Shown here piece by piece: positions 36,846 through 47,231 of a stretch of 64,000 nt of DNA; position 1 is the first letter of the stretch, and each line of letters starts with the position of its first letter. Origin of the DNA: Rhizobium vallis. Its GTDB lineage: Bacteria > Pseudomonadota > Alphaproteobacteria > Rhizobiales > Rhizobiaceae. The stretch covers positions 62,001 through 126,000 of the forward strand of contig NZ_ML133698.1 in assembly GCF_003985155.1 (NCBI RefSeq), given 5' to 3'. Both the position numbers and the translations under genes were made by a program. The notes beneath the pieces are model-generated. The model did no database searches and was not told where the DNA came from. It was given only the letters and a program-made list of their open reading frames with translations.

Positions 36846-39800
36846 ATGTTACTCTCTGCGAACCAGGGTGCGCTCAGCACCCCACCCCGGATCTATTACG
36901 TCAATCCGCTACTTCTCCAAGGCATCGATGCATGGCGTGAGGTTTTCGACCATGCTGCGGAGATCGGTTTCGAACAGGTGCTGACGGCGCCGCTTTTCGA
37001 CCGGGGCGGAGAGCGCAGCGTCTTTGCCTCCCATGATTTCGATCGTCTCGATCCCGAACTGTCGCTTGGAAGCGCGGTCGAGGATGGGGTGGCGCGGCTG
37101 GCCGAGGCCGCCGCCAAGAGCGGCGTCGGTTTGATGATGGACGTGATGCTCGACGGCAAAGCCCGGGATCCGCAAGCGGGCTTTCGTCCCGTCGACCCGA
37201 GGCGCTCGCCTCTGGACCCGGCGGAACCGATGAGTGCGATGGGCTCGGACCGCCGGTCGCAATTGCTGACGGATTGGGCTGAACGGCTGCGGGAACTCTC
37301 CGGCCTCGGCCTCTCGGGTTACCGGGTGCTCGGGGTCGATCGCGCGTCGCCGGCGCTGTTCAAATCGCTGATTGCGGCCGTGCGCGAGAAGGCGCAGGCG
37401 CAGTTCTTCGCCTGGACGCCCGGCACCGATTTCGCGGTGAGGCGTGCGATCGCGGATGCGGGTTTCACAGGATGTTTTTCATCGATGGCCTGGTGGGATC
37501 TCGACGAGAGATGGTTTATCGAGGAGCATCGCATCCAGGAACCGCTCGGCTGGCAGGTCGCCTTTCCCGAGCCGCCCTTCGCCAGACGCATCGCGCATGG
37601 AACCGAAAGCCGGGAAATCCTCGAGCGGCGCGCCGTGAGAGCGCTGCGCCTTGCCGCCTCGCTCGGTGGCGGCCTGATGGTTCCGATGGGCTTCGAATAT
37701 GGTGCGGCGACACCGCTTGATCCGACCCATGGCGATGGCTCCGGCTTGCGGAAGCTGCGCCATGATCTCGCCTTCGATATCTCCTCCGAGATTCGCGTCG
37801 CCAATATCGAGATCGGCAAAGTCAGCCACAACAGCGCTCCATCGCTCAGCCTGATCCGCAACGCCAATGGGCCGGTTTCGGCGCTACTGCAATCGGAGGG
37901 AGAGCATCTTGGCAGTGCATCGAATGTGCGCTTCATCCTGCTCAACCGAGACCTCAGGCGAAGCGCGCCGGCGCCGGTGACGGCGCTTCGCGAAGCGGCC
38001 TCCGGTATTATGCCCGTCACTGCCGATGGCGCGACCCTGCGGCTGCGGGCAGGGGAGACGCTGATACTCGAAGGCAGGGCGCCGGCGCCGATCATATCCC
38101 GCTCCGCCCACGATGCTGCGCAGGCGATTGCCTCGCCGCGGCTTGCCATCGAAAACATCATGCCGCGGGTCGATGATGGACGCTTTCCGGTCAAACGGGT
38201 GGTCGGCGATACCGTCGCCGTCGAAGCGGATATATTCTCCGACGGCCACGACCCGATCGCAGCAGTCCTGCTCTGGCGGCCGCTCGATGCCATGGGGGAG
38301 TGGAGCGAGACGGAGATGCAGCCGGTCGAGAATGACCGCTGGCGCGCCGAATTTCTCCTGGAACGCATCGGGCGCTACGAGTTCGCGGTCGAAGCATGGA
38401 AGAACCCATTCGCGGTCTTCCGCTACGAGCTGACCAAGAAGAACGACGCTCGATTGGACCTGAAGCTGGAGCTTCAGGAGGGATTGAAGCTCGTCCGCGC
38501 CGCGAAGGCCGAGGCGCCGGCGGCGCTCGGCGCCGAGCTGCAGGCGCTCATCGGCCGTCTGGAAAACGCTCCCGATTCCGAGCGGACGGCGATCCTGCTC
38601 GATCCCACAACATCCCAGCTGATGAACAAGGCCGACAGGCGGCCATTTCGGCTTCGCTCCTCGACAAGTGCGGTGGATGCCGAGCGCAAGGCGGCGGCCT
38701 TTGCCAGCTGGTACCAGATCTTCCCGCGCTCGCAGAGCGGTGATCCCGATCGGCACGGCACCTTCGACGACGTCATCCCCAGGCTGTCTGCCATCCGCGA
38801 CATGGGCTTCGACGTGCTCTACTTCCCGCCCATTCATCCGATTGGCTCGACCAACCGGAAAGGGCGTAACAACAGCCTGAAAGCAGCACCCGGCGATCCC
38901 GGAAGCCCCTATGCCATCGGTTCCGAGGAGGGCGGCCATGATGCCATCCATCCCGAACTCGGCGATTTCGAGGATTTCCGCCGGCTGGTCGAGGAGGCGG
39001 GCCGGCATGGGCTGGAGATCGCGCTCGACGTTGCCATCCAGGCCTCGCCGGATCACCCGTGGCTGAAAGAACATCCCGGCTGGTTCGACTGGCGTCCCGA
39101 CGGCACGATCAAATATGCCGAGAACCCGCCGAAGAAATACGAGGATATCGTCAACGTCGATTTCTATACGAAAGACGCGCTGCCGTCGTTGTGGGTGGAG
39201 CTGAGGGATGTCATCCAGCTCTGGGTCGACCAAGGCGTCAAGCTCTTTCGCGTCGACAATCCGCACACCAAGCCCTTCCCGTTCTGGGAATGGCTGATCG
39301 GCGATATCAGGGCGCGCCATCCCGACGTTGTCTTCCTCTCGGAAGCCTTCACCAAGCCGAAGGTCATGTACCGGCTGGCGAAGATCGGTTTCTCCCAGTC
39401 CTATACCTACTTCACCTGGCGCAATGCCAAGTGGGAGCTTGAGCAATATATGCGGGAACTGACGGAGACCGCGCCGAAGGAATTCTTCCGGCCGCATTTC
39501 TTCGTCAACACCCACGACATCAATCCGGATTTTCTGCAGAACGCGCCGCGCCCGGCCTTCCTGATCCGCGCGGCCCTTGCCGCCACGCTTTCGGGTCTGT
39601 GGGGCGTCTATAACGGCTTCGAGCTTTGCGAGGGCCGTCCCGATGCCAAGCGCAAGGAATATGCCGACAGCGAGAAATACGAGATCCGCGCCTGGGATTA
39701 CGACCGCCCGGGCAACATCATCGCCGAAATCAGGATGCTCAACCGCATCCGCAACGAAAATCCTGCGCTGCACTCGCATCTCGGGCTGACGCTGCTGAAT

Positions 39801-40073
39801 GCGGGGAATGACAACATCCTGTTCTTCGAGAAGGCGAGCCGGGCCCGCGACAATGTTCTGCTGATCGCGATCAGCCTCGACCCCCATCATTTCCAGCAAA
39901 GCGACGTGGAACTGCCGCTCTGGCGCTGGTCGCTTGGGGAGGGCGGCGCGCTCGATGCCGAGGATCTGGTCGGCGGGCATCGTTTCAAATGGACCGGCAA
40001 AAGGCAGAGCGTCAGTCTCAACCCTCAGATCCTGCCTTTTGCGATCTGGCGCGTTCGCGCAGCGGAGGCATGA
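36846..40073 (+). CDS. glgE: GlgE alpha-1,4-glucan:maltose-1-phosphate maltosyltransferase with extra N-terminal domain
   Basis: Extends alpha-1,4-glucan using maltose-1-phosphate. The protein is 1075 aa against about 660-700 for actinobacterial GlgE. Residues about 430-1075 are the complete enzyme: a DUF3416-type N domain, a GH13_3 barrel with nucleophile Asp804 in FRVDNPHTKP, acid/base Glu833 in FLSEAF, the third Asp in NTHDINPDF, and a C-terminal beta domain. Residues 1-410 look like a second, degenerate GH13-type barrel (IYYVNPLLLQG, GLMMDVMLDG, GYRVLGVDRAS, FFAWTPG) without a matching Asp/Glu pair. GAGGTGG precedes the ATG. The stop abuts the treS start, giving an operon with the maltose-1-phosphate-producing fusion next door. 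Confidence 0.93.
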   Translation: MLLSANQGALSTPPRIYYVNPLLLQGIDAWREVFDHAAEIGFEQVLTAPLFDRGGERSVFASHDFDRLDPELSLGSAVEDGVARLAEAAAKSGVGLMMDVMLDGKARDPQAGFRPVDPRRSPLDPAEPMSAMGSDRRSQLLTDWAERLRELSGLGLSGYRVLGVDRASPALFKSLIAAVREKAQAQFFAWTPGTDFAVRRAIADAGFTGCFSSMAWWDLDERWFIEEHRIQEPLGWQVAFPEPPFARRIAHGTESREILERRAVRALRLAASLGGGLMVPMGFEYGAATPLDPTHGDGSGLRKLRHDLAFDISSEIRVANIEIGKVSHNSAPSLSLIRNANGPVSALLQSEGEHLGSASNVRFILLNRDLRRSAPAPVTALREAASGIMPVTADGATLRLRAGETLILEGRAPAPIISRSAHDAAQAIASPRLAIENIMPRVDDGRFPVKRVVGDTVAVEADIFSDGHDPIAAVLLWRPLDAMGEWSETEMQPVENDRWRAEFLLERIGRYEFAVEAWKNPFAVFRYELTKKNDARLDLKLELQEGLKLVRAAKAEAPAALGAELQALIGRLENAPDSERTAILLDPTTSQLMNKADRRPFRLRSSTSAVDAERKAAAFASWYQIFPRSQSGDPDRHGTFDDVIPRLSAIRDMGFDVLYFPPIHPIGSTNRKGRNNSLKAAPGDPGSPYAIGSEEGGHDAIHPELGDFEDFRRLVEEAGRHGLEIALDVAIQASPDHPWLKEHPGWFDWRPDGTIKYAENPPKKYEDIVNVDFYTKDALPSLWVELRDVIQLWVDQGVKLFRVDNPHTKPFPFWEWLIGDIRARHPDVVFLSEAFTKPKVMYRLAKIGFSQSYTYFTWRNAKWELEQYMRELTETAPKEFFRPHFFVNTHDINPDFLQNAPRPAFLIRAALAATLSGLWGVYNGFELCEGRPDAKRKEYADSEKYEIRAWDYDRPGNIIAEIRMLNRIRNENPALHSHLGLTLLNAGNDNILFFEKASRARDNVLLIAISLDPHHFQQSDVELPLWRWSLGEGGALDAEDLVGGHRFKWTGKRQSVSLNPQILPFAIWRVRAAEA

Positions 40074-43000
40074 ATGGACACGTTGAACCTCGGTAATACT
40101 GAGCAGCCGCTCTGGTACAAGGATGCGATCATCTACCAGCTGCACATCAAGTCGTTCTACGACGGCAATGGCGATGGGGTCGGCGATTTTGCCGGCCTGC
40201 ATCAGAAGCTCGACCACGTCGCGGCCCTCGGCGTCAACGCCATCTGGCTCCTGCCTTTCTTTCCCTCACCGCGCCGCGACGACGGTTACGATATCGCCGA
40301 CTACGGCAATGTCAGCCCGGATTACGGGACGGTGGAGGATTTCCGCGCCTTCGTCGAGGCCGCCCACCAGCGCAATATCCGCGTCATCATCGAGCTCGTC
40401 ATCAATCACACCTCCGATCAGCATCCCTGGTTCCAGCGTGCGCGAGAGGCGCCGGCGGGGTCGCCGGAACGGGATTTCTATGTCTGGTCGGACAGTGATC
40501 AGAAATTCCCGGAAACGCGCATCATCTTCCTCGACACGGAAAAATCCAACTGGACGTGGGATGCGGTCGCCGGCGCCTATTACTGGCATCGCTTCTATTC
40601 GCATCAGCCGGATCTCAATTTTGACAGTCCCCTCGTCATGGAGGAGCTGCTGAAGGTGATGCGCTTCTGGCTGGAAACCGGCATTGACGGTTTTCGCCTT
40701 GATGCCATCCCCTATCTCGTCGAGCGCGAGGGAACGATCAACGAAAACCTGTCGGAAACCCACGTCATCTTGAAGCGTATCCGCGCCGCCCTCGATGCCA
40801 CCCATCCCGGCGTCATGTTGCTGGCCGAAGCCAATCAGTGGCCCGAGGATACGCGCGAATATTTCGGTGACGGCGACGAGTGCCACATGGCCTTCCACTT
40901 CCCGCTGATGCCGCGCATGTACATGGCGATTGCCAAGGAAGACCGGTTCCCGATCACCGACATCCTGCGCCAGACGCCTGAAATCCCTGAGAATTGCCAG
41001 TGGGCGATCTTCCTGCGCAATCACGACGAGTTGACGCTGGAAATGGTGACCGACGCCGAGCGGGATTATCTCTGGGAGACCTATGCGTCCGACAAGCGCG
41101 CCCGCATCAATCTCGGCATCAGGCGGCGCCTGGCGCCGCTGATGGAGCGCGACCGCCGGCGCATCGAGCTGATGAACGCGCTTCTGCTCTCGATGCCGGG
41201 AACGCCCGTCATCTATTACGGCGACGAGATCGGCATGGGCGACAACATCTATCTCGGCGACCGGGACGGGGTGAGAACGCCGATGCAATGGTCGCCCGAC
41301 CGCAATGGCGGCTTCTCCCGCACCGACCCGGCGCGTCTTGTCCTGCCGCTGATTGCCGATCCGCTCTACGGTTTCGAAGCGGTCAATGTCGAAGCGCAGA
41401 GCACGGACGCGCATTCGCTGCTCAACTGGACGCGCAAGATGCTGGCGCTGCGCGGCAGGCATCCGGCCTTCGGGCGCGGTTCGCTGCGGTTCCTCTCGCC
41501 CGAGAACCGAAAGATCCTCGCCTATCTCAGGGAGTATGACGGCGAGACCTTGATGTGCGTCGCAAACCTGTCGCGGCTGCCCCAAGCGGTCGAACTCGAC
41601 CTGTCGAGCTTCGAGGGCCGCGTGCCGATCGAACTGACCGGCATGTCGCCCTTTCCGCCGATCGGGCAATTGACCTATCTCCTGACATTGCCGCCCTACG
41701 GCTTCTTCTGGTTCCAGCTTGCGGCTGACGCCGACCCGCCGGCATGGCGCACTGCCCCGCCGGAGCAGCTTCCCGATCTCATGACGATGGTCATCCGCCG
41801 CGGCCTCCTCGATCTCGTCGACGAACCCGGCCATGCGCGCGTCCTCAGCAATGAAATCCTGCCCGCCTATCTCGCCAGGCGGCGATGGTTCGGGGCGAAG
41901 GACCAGCCGCTTCAGGCGGCGCGGCTGATCTCGGCAACGCCGATCCCCTATGCCGACGGCGTCGTTCTCGGCGAGCTGGAGGCGGTGCTGCCCGATCACA
42001 CCGAATCCTACCAGCTGCCATTGACGGTCGCCTGGGACGATGCGCAGCCGTCGGCGCTGATCCAGCAGCTGGCGCTCGGGCGGGTTCGCCAGGGCAGGCG
42101 GGTCGGCTTCCTGACGGATGGATTTGCCGTGGAGCGGATGGCCCGCGGCATCCTGCGCGGGCTTGCGGACCGCTCGCGCATCACCGGACGCACCGGCACC
42201 CTCGAATTTCTCGGCACCGAGCGGCTCGACCGCATGCAGGTGACCGACGACATGCCGGTCCATTGGCTCTCGGCAGAGCAATCCAACAGTTCGCTGATCG
42301 TCGGCGACGTTGCGATGATCAAGCTGATCCGGCACATCTTTCCCGGCATTCATCCCGAGGTCGAGATGACGCGGTTTCTGACTCATGCCGGTTACGACCA
42401 CACCGCGCCGCTGCTTGGCGAGGTCGCGCACACCGATTCCAGCGGGCGCCGCTCGACCTTGATCATCGTCCAGGGCGCGGTCCGCAACCAGGGTGACGCC
42501 TGGAACTGGATGCTGAACAACCTGCGCCGCGGCGCCGACGAACTCGTGCTGAACGACCCGGCCGTCGAGCCGGGCGACGACGTTTTCCGGTCGCTGATCA
42601 GCTTCGTGGGGATGGTCGGCCTCAGATTGGGCGAATTGCATGTCGTGCTCGCCGGGGAGAACGCCGACGAGGCTTTCAGCCCTGTCGTTGCTGGCGACGG
42701 TGAGGTTGATGCGATTAAGAGGTCGGCGGCGGGCGAGATGGCCTATGCGATGTCGAAACTAACAGAACGAGAGGAAAACGCCGATTCCGCGGTCGACCTG
42801 CTGGCTGCGCCCCTCCTTGAGCGCCGCGCCGAGCTGGTCGAGCTCGCCGCAAGGCTGGCGGAAAGCGCCCGCGGCGCGCTGATGACGCGCACCCATGGCG
42901 ATTTCCATCTCGGCCAGATCCTGGTCAGCGAAGGCGATGCCGTCATCATCGATTTCGAGGGCGAGCCTGCAAAGAACCTCGCCGAGCGCCGGGCGAAGAC

Positions 43001-43355
43001 CGTTCCCCTACGCGACGTCGCCGGGCTTCTGAGGTCGCTGAGCTATCTCGTCGCCACTGCCCAGCTCGAAAACGACGCGGTCACCGAACACGAAAACGAA
43101 GTCCGCCGCGACGCCATCGCCCGCTTCGGGCGCAATGCCGAGGAAGCGTTTCTCGGTGCCTATTGGCAGGCGGTCTCGGCATCGAAGGAGCTTGCCATGC
43201 CAACCGATCAGCGACAGAGGGTGCTCGACGCCTTTCTTCTCGAAAAGGCCGCTTACGAGATTGCCTATGAGGCTCGCAACCGGCCGAAATGGCTGCCGAT
43301 CCCGCTTTCCGGCCTGACCGAAATCCTGTCGCGCCTGACGGGGGGCAAGACATGA
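40074..43355 (+). CDS. treS: Trehalose synthase-maltokinase fusion (TreS-Mak/Pep2)
   Basis: A bifunctional 1093-aa protein. Residues 1 to about 550 are TreS (GH13_16), interconverting trehalose and maltose: WYKDAIIYQLHIKSFYDG, nucleophile Asp210 in FRLDAIPYL, Glu252 in LLAEANQW, and NHDELTLE. Residues about 560-1093 are a maltokinase of the Pep2 type, with the kinase-like catalytic stretch THGDFHLGQ and IIDFEGEP near residues 942-965. The kinase produces maltose-1-phosphate for GlgE, so trehalose can be channelled into alpha-glucan. It starts directly after the glgE stop (GGAGG 7 nt upstream of the ATG) and overlaps glgB by 4 bp. Confidence 0.95.
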   Translation: MDTLNLGNTEQPLWYKDAIIYQLHIKSFYDGNGDGVGDFAGLHQKLDHVAALGVNAIWLLPFFPSPRRDDGYDIADYGNVSPDYGTVEDFRAFVEAAHQRNIRVIIELVINHTSDQHPWFQRAREAPAGSPERDFYVWSDSDQKFPETRIIFLDTEKSNWTWDAVAGAYYWHRFYSHQPDLNFDSPLVMEELLKVMRFWLETGIDGFRLDAIPYLVEREGTINENLSETHVILKRIRAALDATHPGVMLLAEANQWPEDTREYFGDGDECHMAFHFPLMPRMYMAIAKEDRFPITDILRQTPEIPENCQWAIFLRNHDELTLEMVTDAERDYLWETYASDKRARINLGIRRRLAPLMERDRRRIELMNALLLSMPGTPVIYYGDEIGMGDNIYLGDRDGVRTPMQWSPDRNGGFSRTDPARLVLPLIADPLYGFEAVNVEAQSTDAHSLLNWTRKMLALRGRHPAFGRGSLRFLSPENRKILAYLREYDGETLMCVANLSRLPQAVELDLSSFEGRVPIELTGMSPFPPIGQLTYLLTLPPYGFFWFQLAADADPPAWRTAPPEQLPDLMTMVIRRGLLDLVDEPGHARVLSNEILPAYLARRRWFGAKDQPLQAARLISATPIPYADGVVLGELEAVLPDHTESYQLPLTVAWDDAQPSALIQQLALGRVRQGRRVGFLTDGFAVERMARGILRGLADRSRITGRTGTLEFLGTERLDRMQVTDDMPVHWLSAEQSNSSLIVGDVAMIKLIRHIFPGIHPEVEMTRFLTHAGYDHTAPLLGEVAHTDSSGRRSTLIIVQGAVRNQGDAWNWMLNNLRRGADELVLNDPAVEPGDDVFRSLISFVGMVGLRLGELHVVLAGENADEAFSPVVAGDGEVDAIKRSAAGEMAYAMSKLTEREENADSAVDLLAAPLLERRAELVELAARLAESARGALMTRTHGDFHLGQILVSEGDAVIIDFEGEPAKNLAERRAKTVPLRDVAGLLRSLSYLVATAQLENDAVTEHENEVRRDAIARFGRNAEEAFLGAYWQAVSASKELAMPTDQRQRVLDAFLLEKAAYEIAYEARNRPKWLPIPLSGLTEILSRLTGGKT

Positions 43356-45556
43356 ACGTCGAGCGCACGGACCTTCTCTCAGGCATCGGGCAGGATGCGC
43401 TCCAGGCCCTGATCGAGGGACGCCATGGCGATCCTTCCTCGATCCTCGGTCAGCATAAAGTCGGCGGCATGACGGTTGTGCGCGTCTACCTGCCGGGCGC
43501 CGAAGCGGTCGATCTTATCGAGGCGGCGAGCGGCAGGGTGGTGACGCCTTTCAGTATCGCACATCCCGCCGGCCTGTTTGCGGCGGCGGCGGCTTCGCGG
43601 ACGGGATACCGGCTGCGGATCAAATGGCCGGATGCCGAACAGATCACCGAAGACCCCTATAGTTTCGGCCTCCTGCTCGGAGAACTCGACCTCCATCTGA
43701 TATCCGAGGGCACCCACTACAGCCTGAGCCGGACGCTCGGCGCGGTCGCGATGTCGATCGACGGCGTCACGGGTGTTCGTTTTGCCGTCTGGGCGCCGAA
43801 TGCGCGCCGCGTCTCGGTCGTCGGCGATTTCAATGCCTGGGACGGGCGGCGAAATCCGATGCGGCTGAGACAGCAGGCGGGCGTCTGGGAACTGTTCATT
43901 CCGAGGCTCGCGCCCGGCGAGAGGTACAAGTTCGAAATCGTCGACGCGCAGGGGACCTGCCTGCCGCAGAAGGCCGATCCGGTGGCGAGAGCGAGCGAAG
44001 CCGCCCCGTCCACAGCCTCGATCGTCGCATCGTCGACGCCGTTTCGATGGAGTGATGACGGCTGGATGAAGCACCGGCCCCGGCACGACAGGCTGGAGGG
44101 CGCGATGTCAGTCTATGAGGTGCATGCCGGCTCCTGGCTGCGCGAGAATGGCGGGCGATCGCTCGACTGGGTCGAGCTCAGCCAACGGCTCGTTCCCTAT
44201 GCCAGCGACATGGGCTTTACCCATATCGAGCTGCTGCCGATCATGGAGCATCCGTTCGGCGGCTCCTGGGGATACCAGCCGCTCGGCCTCTTCGCCCCGA
44301 CCGGCCGCTATGGCACGCCCGAGGATTTCGCCTATTTCGTCGATCGCTGCCATGGCGCCGGGATCGGCGTCATCCTGGACTGGGTGCCAGCCCATTTCCC
44401 CACAGATGTCTGGGGGCTTGCCCGCTTTGACGGCAGCGCGCTCTATGAACATGAAGATCCGCGCGAGGGCTTTCACCGCGACTGGAACACGCTGATCTAC
44501 AATCTCGGCCGCAACGAGGTGAAGGGCTTCCTGATCGCCAGCGCGCTCGAATGGCTGGAGCGCTACCATGTCGACGGATTGCGCGTCGATGCCGTCGCCT
44601 CGATGCTCTACCGCGACTACAGCCGCGACGAAGGCGAATGGATTCCCAACCAATATGGCGGCCGCGAAAATCTGGAAGCGGTGGAATTCTTCAAGCACCT
44701 CAACAGCATCATTCATGAGCGCTGCCCGCATGCGATTGTCATCGCCGAGGAATCGACCGCCTGGCCTGGCGTCACCAAGCCGCCGGAAGAGGGCGGCCTC
44801 GGCTTCGACATCAAATGGAACATGGGCTGGATGCACGACAGCCTGAGCTACATCGAGAAGGATCCGGTCCACCGCAGCCATCATCATGGTACGATGACCT
44901 TCGGCATGCTCTATGCCTATTCCGAGCGCTTCATTCTGCCGATTTCCCATGATGAGGTCGTCTATGGAAAGGGCTCGCTTCTCACCAAGATGCCGGGCGA
45001 CGAGTGGCAGAAATTTGCCAATCTGCGCAGCTATCTTGGCTTCATGTGGGGCCATCCCGGCAAGAAGCTGATGTTCATGGGCGGCGAAATCGCCCAGCCG
45101 GGCGAGTGGAACCATGATGCGTCGGTCACCTGGGACGTGCTGGACCGGCCGGCGCATGCGGGGCTTCAGCGACTGCTCAAGGACCTGAACGGCTTTTACG
45201 GAGAGGAACCGGCCCTGCAGTTCGGCGATTTCCATCCCGAGGGCTTCGAATGGGCGGTCGCTGATGACGCCGTCAATTCCGTTCTCGGCATGCTGCGTTA
45301 TGGCCCTGACCGTTCCTCGTCGGTGCTCGTCGTCTCGAATTTCACCCCTGTGCCGCGTTACGGCTACAGGATCGGCGTGCCTGAGGAAGGGGTGTGGATC
45401 GAGAAGATCACGACGGATGCGCTGGAATATGGCGGCTCAGGCCTCGTCAACGGCGCAGTATCGAGCGAACCCGTGCCCGCGCATGGCAGGCCGTTCTCCC
45501 TGTCGCTGACGCTGCCGCCGCTGGCGACGATCTTTCTCAAGGGACCGTCGCCGTGA
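43352..45556 (+). CDS. glgB: 1,4-alpha-glucan branching enzyme
   Basis: A 734-aa GH13_9 enzyme adding alpha-1,6 branches to the glucan made by GlgE. The ATG at 43352 overlaps the treS stop (ATGA); an upstream in-frame start at 43289 would lie inside treS and is rejected. Domains: an N1 region, CBM48 (about 110-220, FAVWAPNARRVSVVGDFNAW), the catalytic barrel with Asp413 (LRVDAVASM), Glu466 (VIAEEST) and SHDEVVYGKGSL, then a C-terminal beta domain. Order and length match bacterial GlgB. It is the last gene of the glgE-treS-glgB operon, convergent with the ThDP-enzyme gene 21 bp away. Confidence 0.96.
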   Translation: MNVERTDLLSGIGQDALQALIEGRHGDPSSILGQHKVGGMTVVRVYLPGAEAVDLIEAASGRVVTPFSIAHPAGLFAAAAASRTGYRLRIKWPDAEQITEDPYSFGLLLGELDLHLISEGTHYSLSRTLGAVAMSIDGVTGVRFAVWAPNARRVSVVGDFNAWDGRRNPMRLRQQAGVWELFIPRLAPGERYKFEIVDAQGTCLPQKADPVARASEAAPSTASIVASSTPFRWSDDGWMKHRPRHDRLEGAMSVYEVHAGSWLRENGGRSLDWVELSQRLVPYASDMGFTHIELLPIMEHPFGGSWGYQPLGLFAPTGRYGTPEDFAYFVDRCHGAGIGVILDWVPAHFPTDVWGLARFDGSALYEHEDPREGFHRDWNTLIYNLGRNEVKGFLIASALEWLERYHVDGLRVDAVASMLYRDYSRDEGEWIPNQYGGRENLEAVEFFKHLNSIIHERCPHAIVIAEESTAWPGVTKPPEEGGLGFDIKWNMGWMHDSLSYIEKDPVHRSHHHGTMTFGMLYAYSERFILPISHDEVVYGKGSLLTKMPGDEWQKFANLRSYLGFMWGHPGKKLMFMGGEIAQPGEWNHDASVTWDVLDRPAHAGLQRLLKDLNGFYGEEPALQFGDFHPEGFEWAVADDAVNSVLGMLRYGPDRSSSVLVVSNFTPVPRYGYRIGVPEEGVWIEKITTDALEYGGSGLVNGAVSSEPVPAHGRPFSLSLTLPPLATIFLKGPSP

Positions 45557-45577
45557 AGAAGCCGCCGGCCCTTGCGA

Positions 45578-47206
45578 TCATTCGGCGTGCGGGGCCGGAT
45601 GAATGAAAGGCCAGGGGCTTGCCTCGGAGCCTTTTTCGATCGGAACCTCGATGAGGACAGGCTCATCGAGTGAGAGCGCTTTCTCCAATATGTCTCTCAA
45701 TTTGCCGGGACTCGTCGCCTTGAAGGATCGGACGCCGAAGCTTTCGCCAAGGGCGACAAAATCGGGATTGGTCAGATCCGAACCGAGAGTGCGGCCCTTA
45801 TAGGTCTGCTTCTGGTCGCGCAGCACGTTGCCGTAGGCGGAATTGTTGAAGACGATGGCGACGACATTGATCTTGTGCTGGACTGATGTGGCAAGTTCCT
45901 GGACGCCGAACAGGAAGCCGCCATCGCCGGAAACCGAGATGACCGCTTTGTCGGGATTGGCGATTTTCACACCGAGCGCCGTGTTGAAGCCGAAACCGAG
46001 ATTGTCCTGATAGCCGCATGTCACATACTGGCGAGGGCCGTAGACCGGGAATCCGAAGCGCGCGGTAAAGCCCATCTGGCTGATTTCCTCGACGAAGAAA
46101 CCGTCCCTCGGCAGGATTTGCCGGATGGCATCGAGATAGGCAAGCTGCGGCTGCACCGCCTGGAAACGAGACCGGGCCTCTTCGTTGAACTCGGCGAATT
46201 CGCGCGTGCGGTCCTCGCGGCCGGACCCTTCAAGCGCATCGATCAGCGCCTGCGTTCCGTCCCGCGCATCCGCGACGACGCCGACATCGGGCTTGAGGCG
46301 GACCATCTCTGTGGGATCGATGTCGATGCGGATGATCTTGAGCCCTTTGGGCAGCCACTTCCACCGCATGAACTGCAACTCAAGCCGGCTGCCGATCCCG
46401 ATCAGCACGTCCACCTTCTTCCAATATTCATAGGCGGCGACGAAATTCAGGTAGTTCGGATGGTCGTCGGCGACGATACCCTTGCCGGAGCGATGGGACG
46501 TCACAGGCGCTTGCAGGAGTTCGGCAAGAGCGGCGATCTCGGCTCCCGCGTCTGCTGCGCCACCGCCGACCATGATCATCGGATTCCCGGCGCCCGATAT
46601 CAGCGCTGCCGCGGCGGCGATCTCGTCGGAGTTCACGGCCGGATGAGGTGCCCGCACCCCGACGGGAAGATCGACCTCGGGGCCGGATCGTCCAAACACG
46701 TCCCACGGCGCTTCGACCGCTCCCGGGCCCCCACGGCCGGAGAGCATCTTGCCGATGACCCCTGATATAACGGGGCCGGTTTCAGACTGGTGATCGATGC
46801 GTTCGGCCGTCTTGGTGATCCCGCGCATGGTGGCGAGCTGATCCGGCAGCTCATGCAACTGTCCTCTGCCCTGACCGATCAGGTGAGACATGATGTTGCC
46901 GGTAATGCAAAGCACCGGCGCGTTGGCGCCGTAGGCGGTGCAGAGCGCCGCGCCGGAATTGAGAACGCCGGGGCCGGGCACGACGGTATAGGCGCCGATC
47001 CGGCCAGTGGATTTGGCATAGCCGTAGGCCATGTAGCCCGCACCCTGTTCGTGCCTTGTATGAATGAACCGGATCTTATCGCCGGCGCCGTAAAGCGCGT
47101 CGTTGAAATCATACATGTGGGCGCCGGGGATGCCGAAGACCGTGTCGATCCCATGGGCGACAAGCGAACGGGTGATCGCCTGGCCGGTCGTTTCTTTCCT
47201 GCTCAT
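45578..47206 (-). CDS. Thiamine diphosphate-dependent enzyme, acetolactate synthase/2-oxoacid decarboxylase-like
   Basis: A 542-aa ThDP enzyme with the usual three domains. The cofactor-activating Glu is in TRHEQGAGYMAYGYA (about residue 53), and the ThDP/Mg motif is GDGGFLFGVQELAT with NN about 25 residues on. The LHELPDQLATMRGITK stretch occurs in ThDP enzymes often annotated as acetolactate synthase but lacking a regulatory subunit. With an aromatic-type aminotransferase 25 bp upstream on the same strand, decarboxylation or carboligation of a transamination product is plausible, for example an aryl-pyruvate. The substrate is not determined. Confidence 0.82.
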   Translation of the reverse strand: MSRKETTGQAITRSLVAHGIDTVFGIPGAHMYDFNDALYGAGDKIRFIHTRHEQGAGYMAYGYAKSTGRIGAYTVVPGPGVLNSGAALCTAYGANAPVLCITGNIMSHLIGQGRGQLHELPDQLATMRGITKTAERIDHQSETGPVISGVIGKMLSGRGGPGAVEAPWDVFGRSGPEVDLPVGVRAPHPAVNSDEIAAAAALISGAGNPMIMVGGGAADAGAEIAALAELLQAPVTSHRSGKGIVADDHPNYLNFVAAYEYWKKVDVLIGIGSRLELQFMRWKWLPKGLKIIRIDIDPTEMVRLKPDVGVVADARDGTQALIDALEGSGREDRTREFAEFNEEARSRFQAVQPQLAYLDAIRQILPRDGFFVEEISQMGFTARFGFPVYGPRQYVTCGYQDNLGFGFNTALGVKIANPDKAVISVSGDGGFLFGVQELATSVQHKINVVAIVFNNSAYGNVLRDQKQTYKGRTLGSDLTNPDFVALGESFGVRSFKATSPGKLRDILEKALSLDEPVLIEVPIEKGSEASPWPFIHPAPHAE

Positions 47207-47231
47207 TCGGAGGCTCCAATGGTGCGGTCGG

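Noticed and set aside
37884..40217. A 777-codon open frame on the minus strand across glgE
   Set aside because: Antisense shadow of a GC-rich gene; composition is low-complexity (Asp/Arg/Leu rich) with no domain, while the plus strand is a full GlgE.
40266..42641. A 791-codon open frame on the minus strand across treS
   Set aside because: Antisense shadow; the coding strand has intact TreS and maltokinase motifs.
43289..43351. Longer start for glgB inside treS
   Set aside because: The added residues do not match branching enzymes, and the ATGA overlap at 43352 is the usual coupled start.
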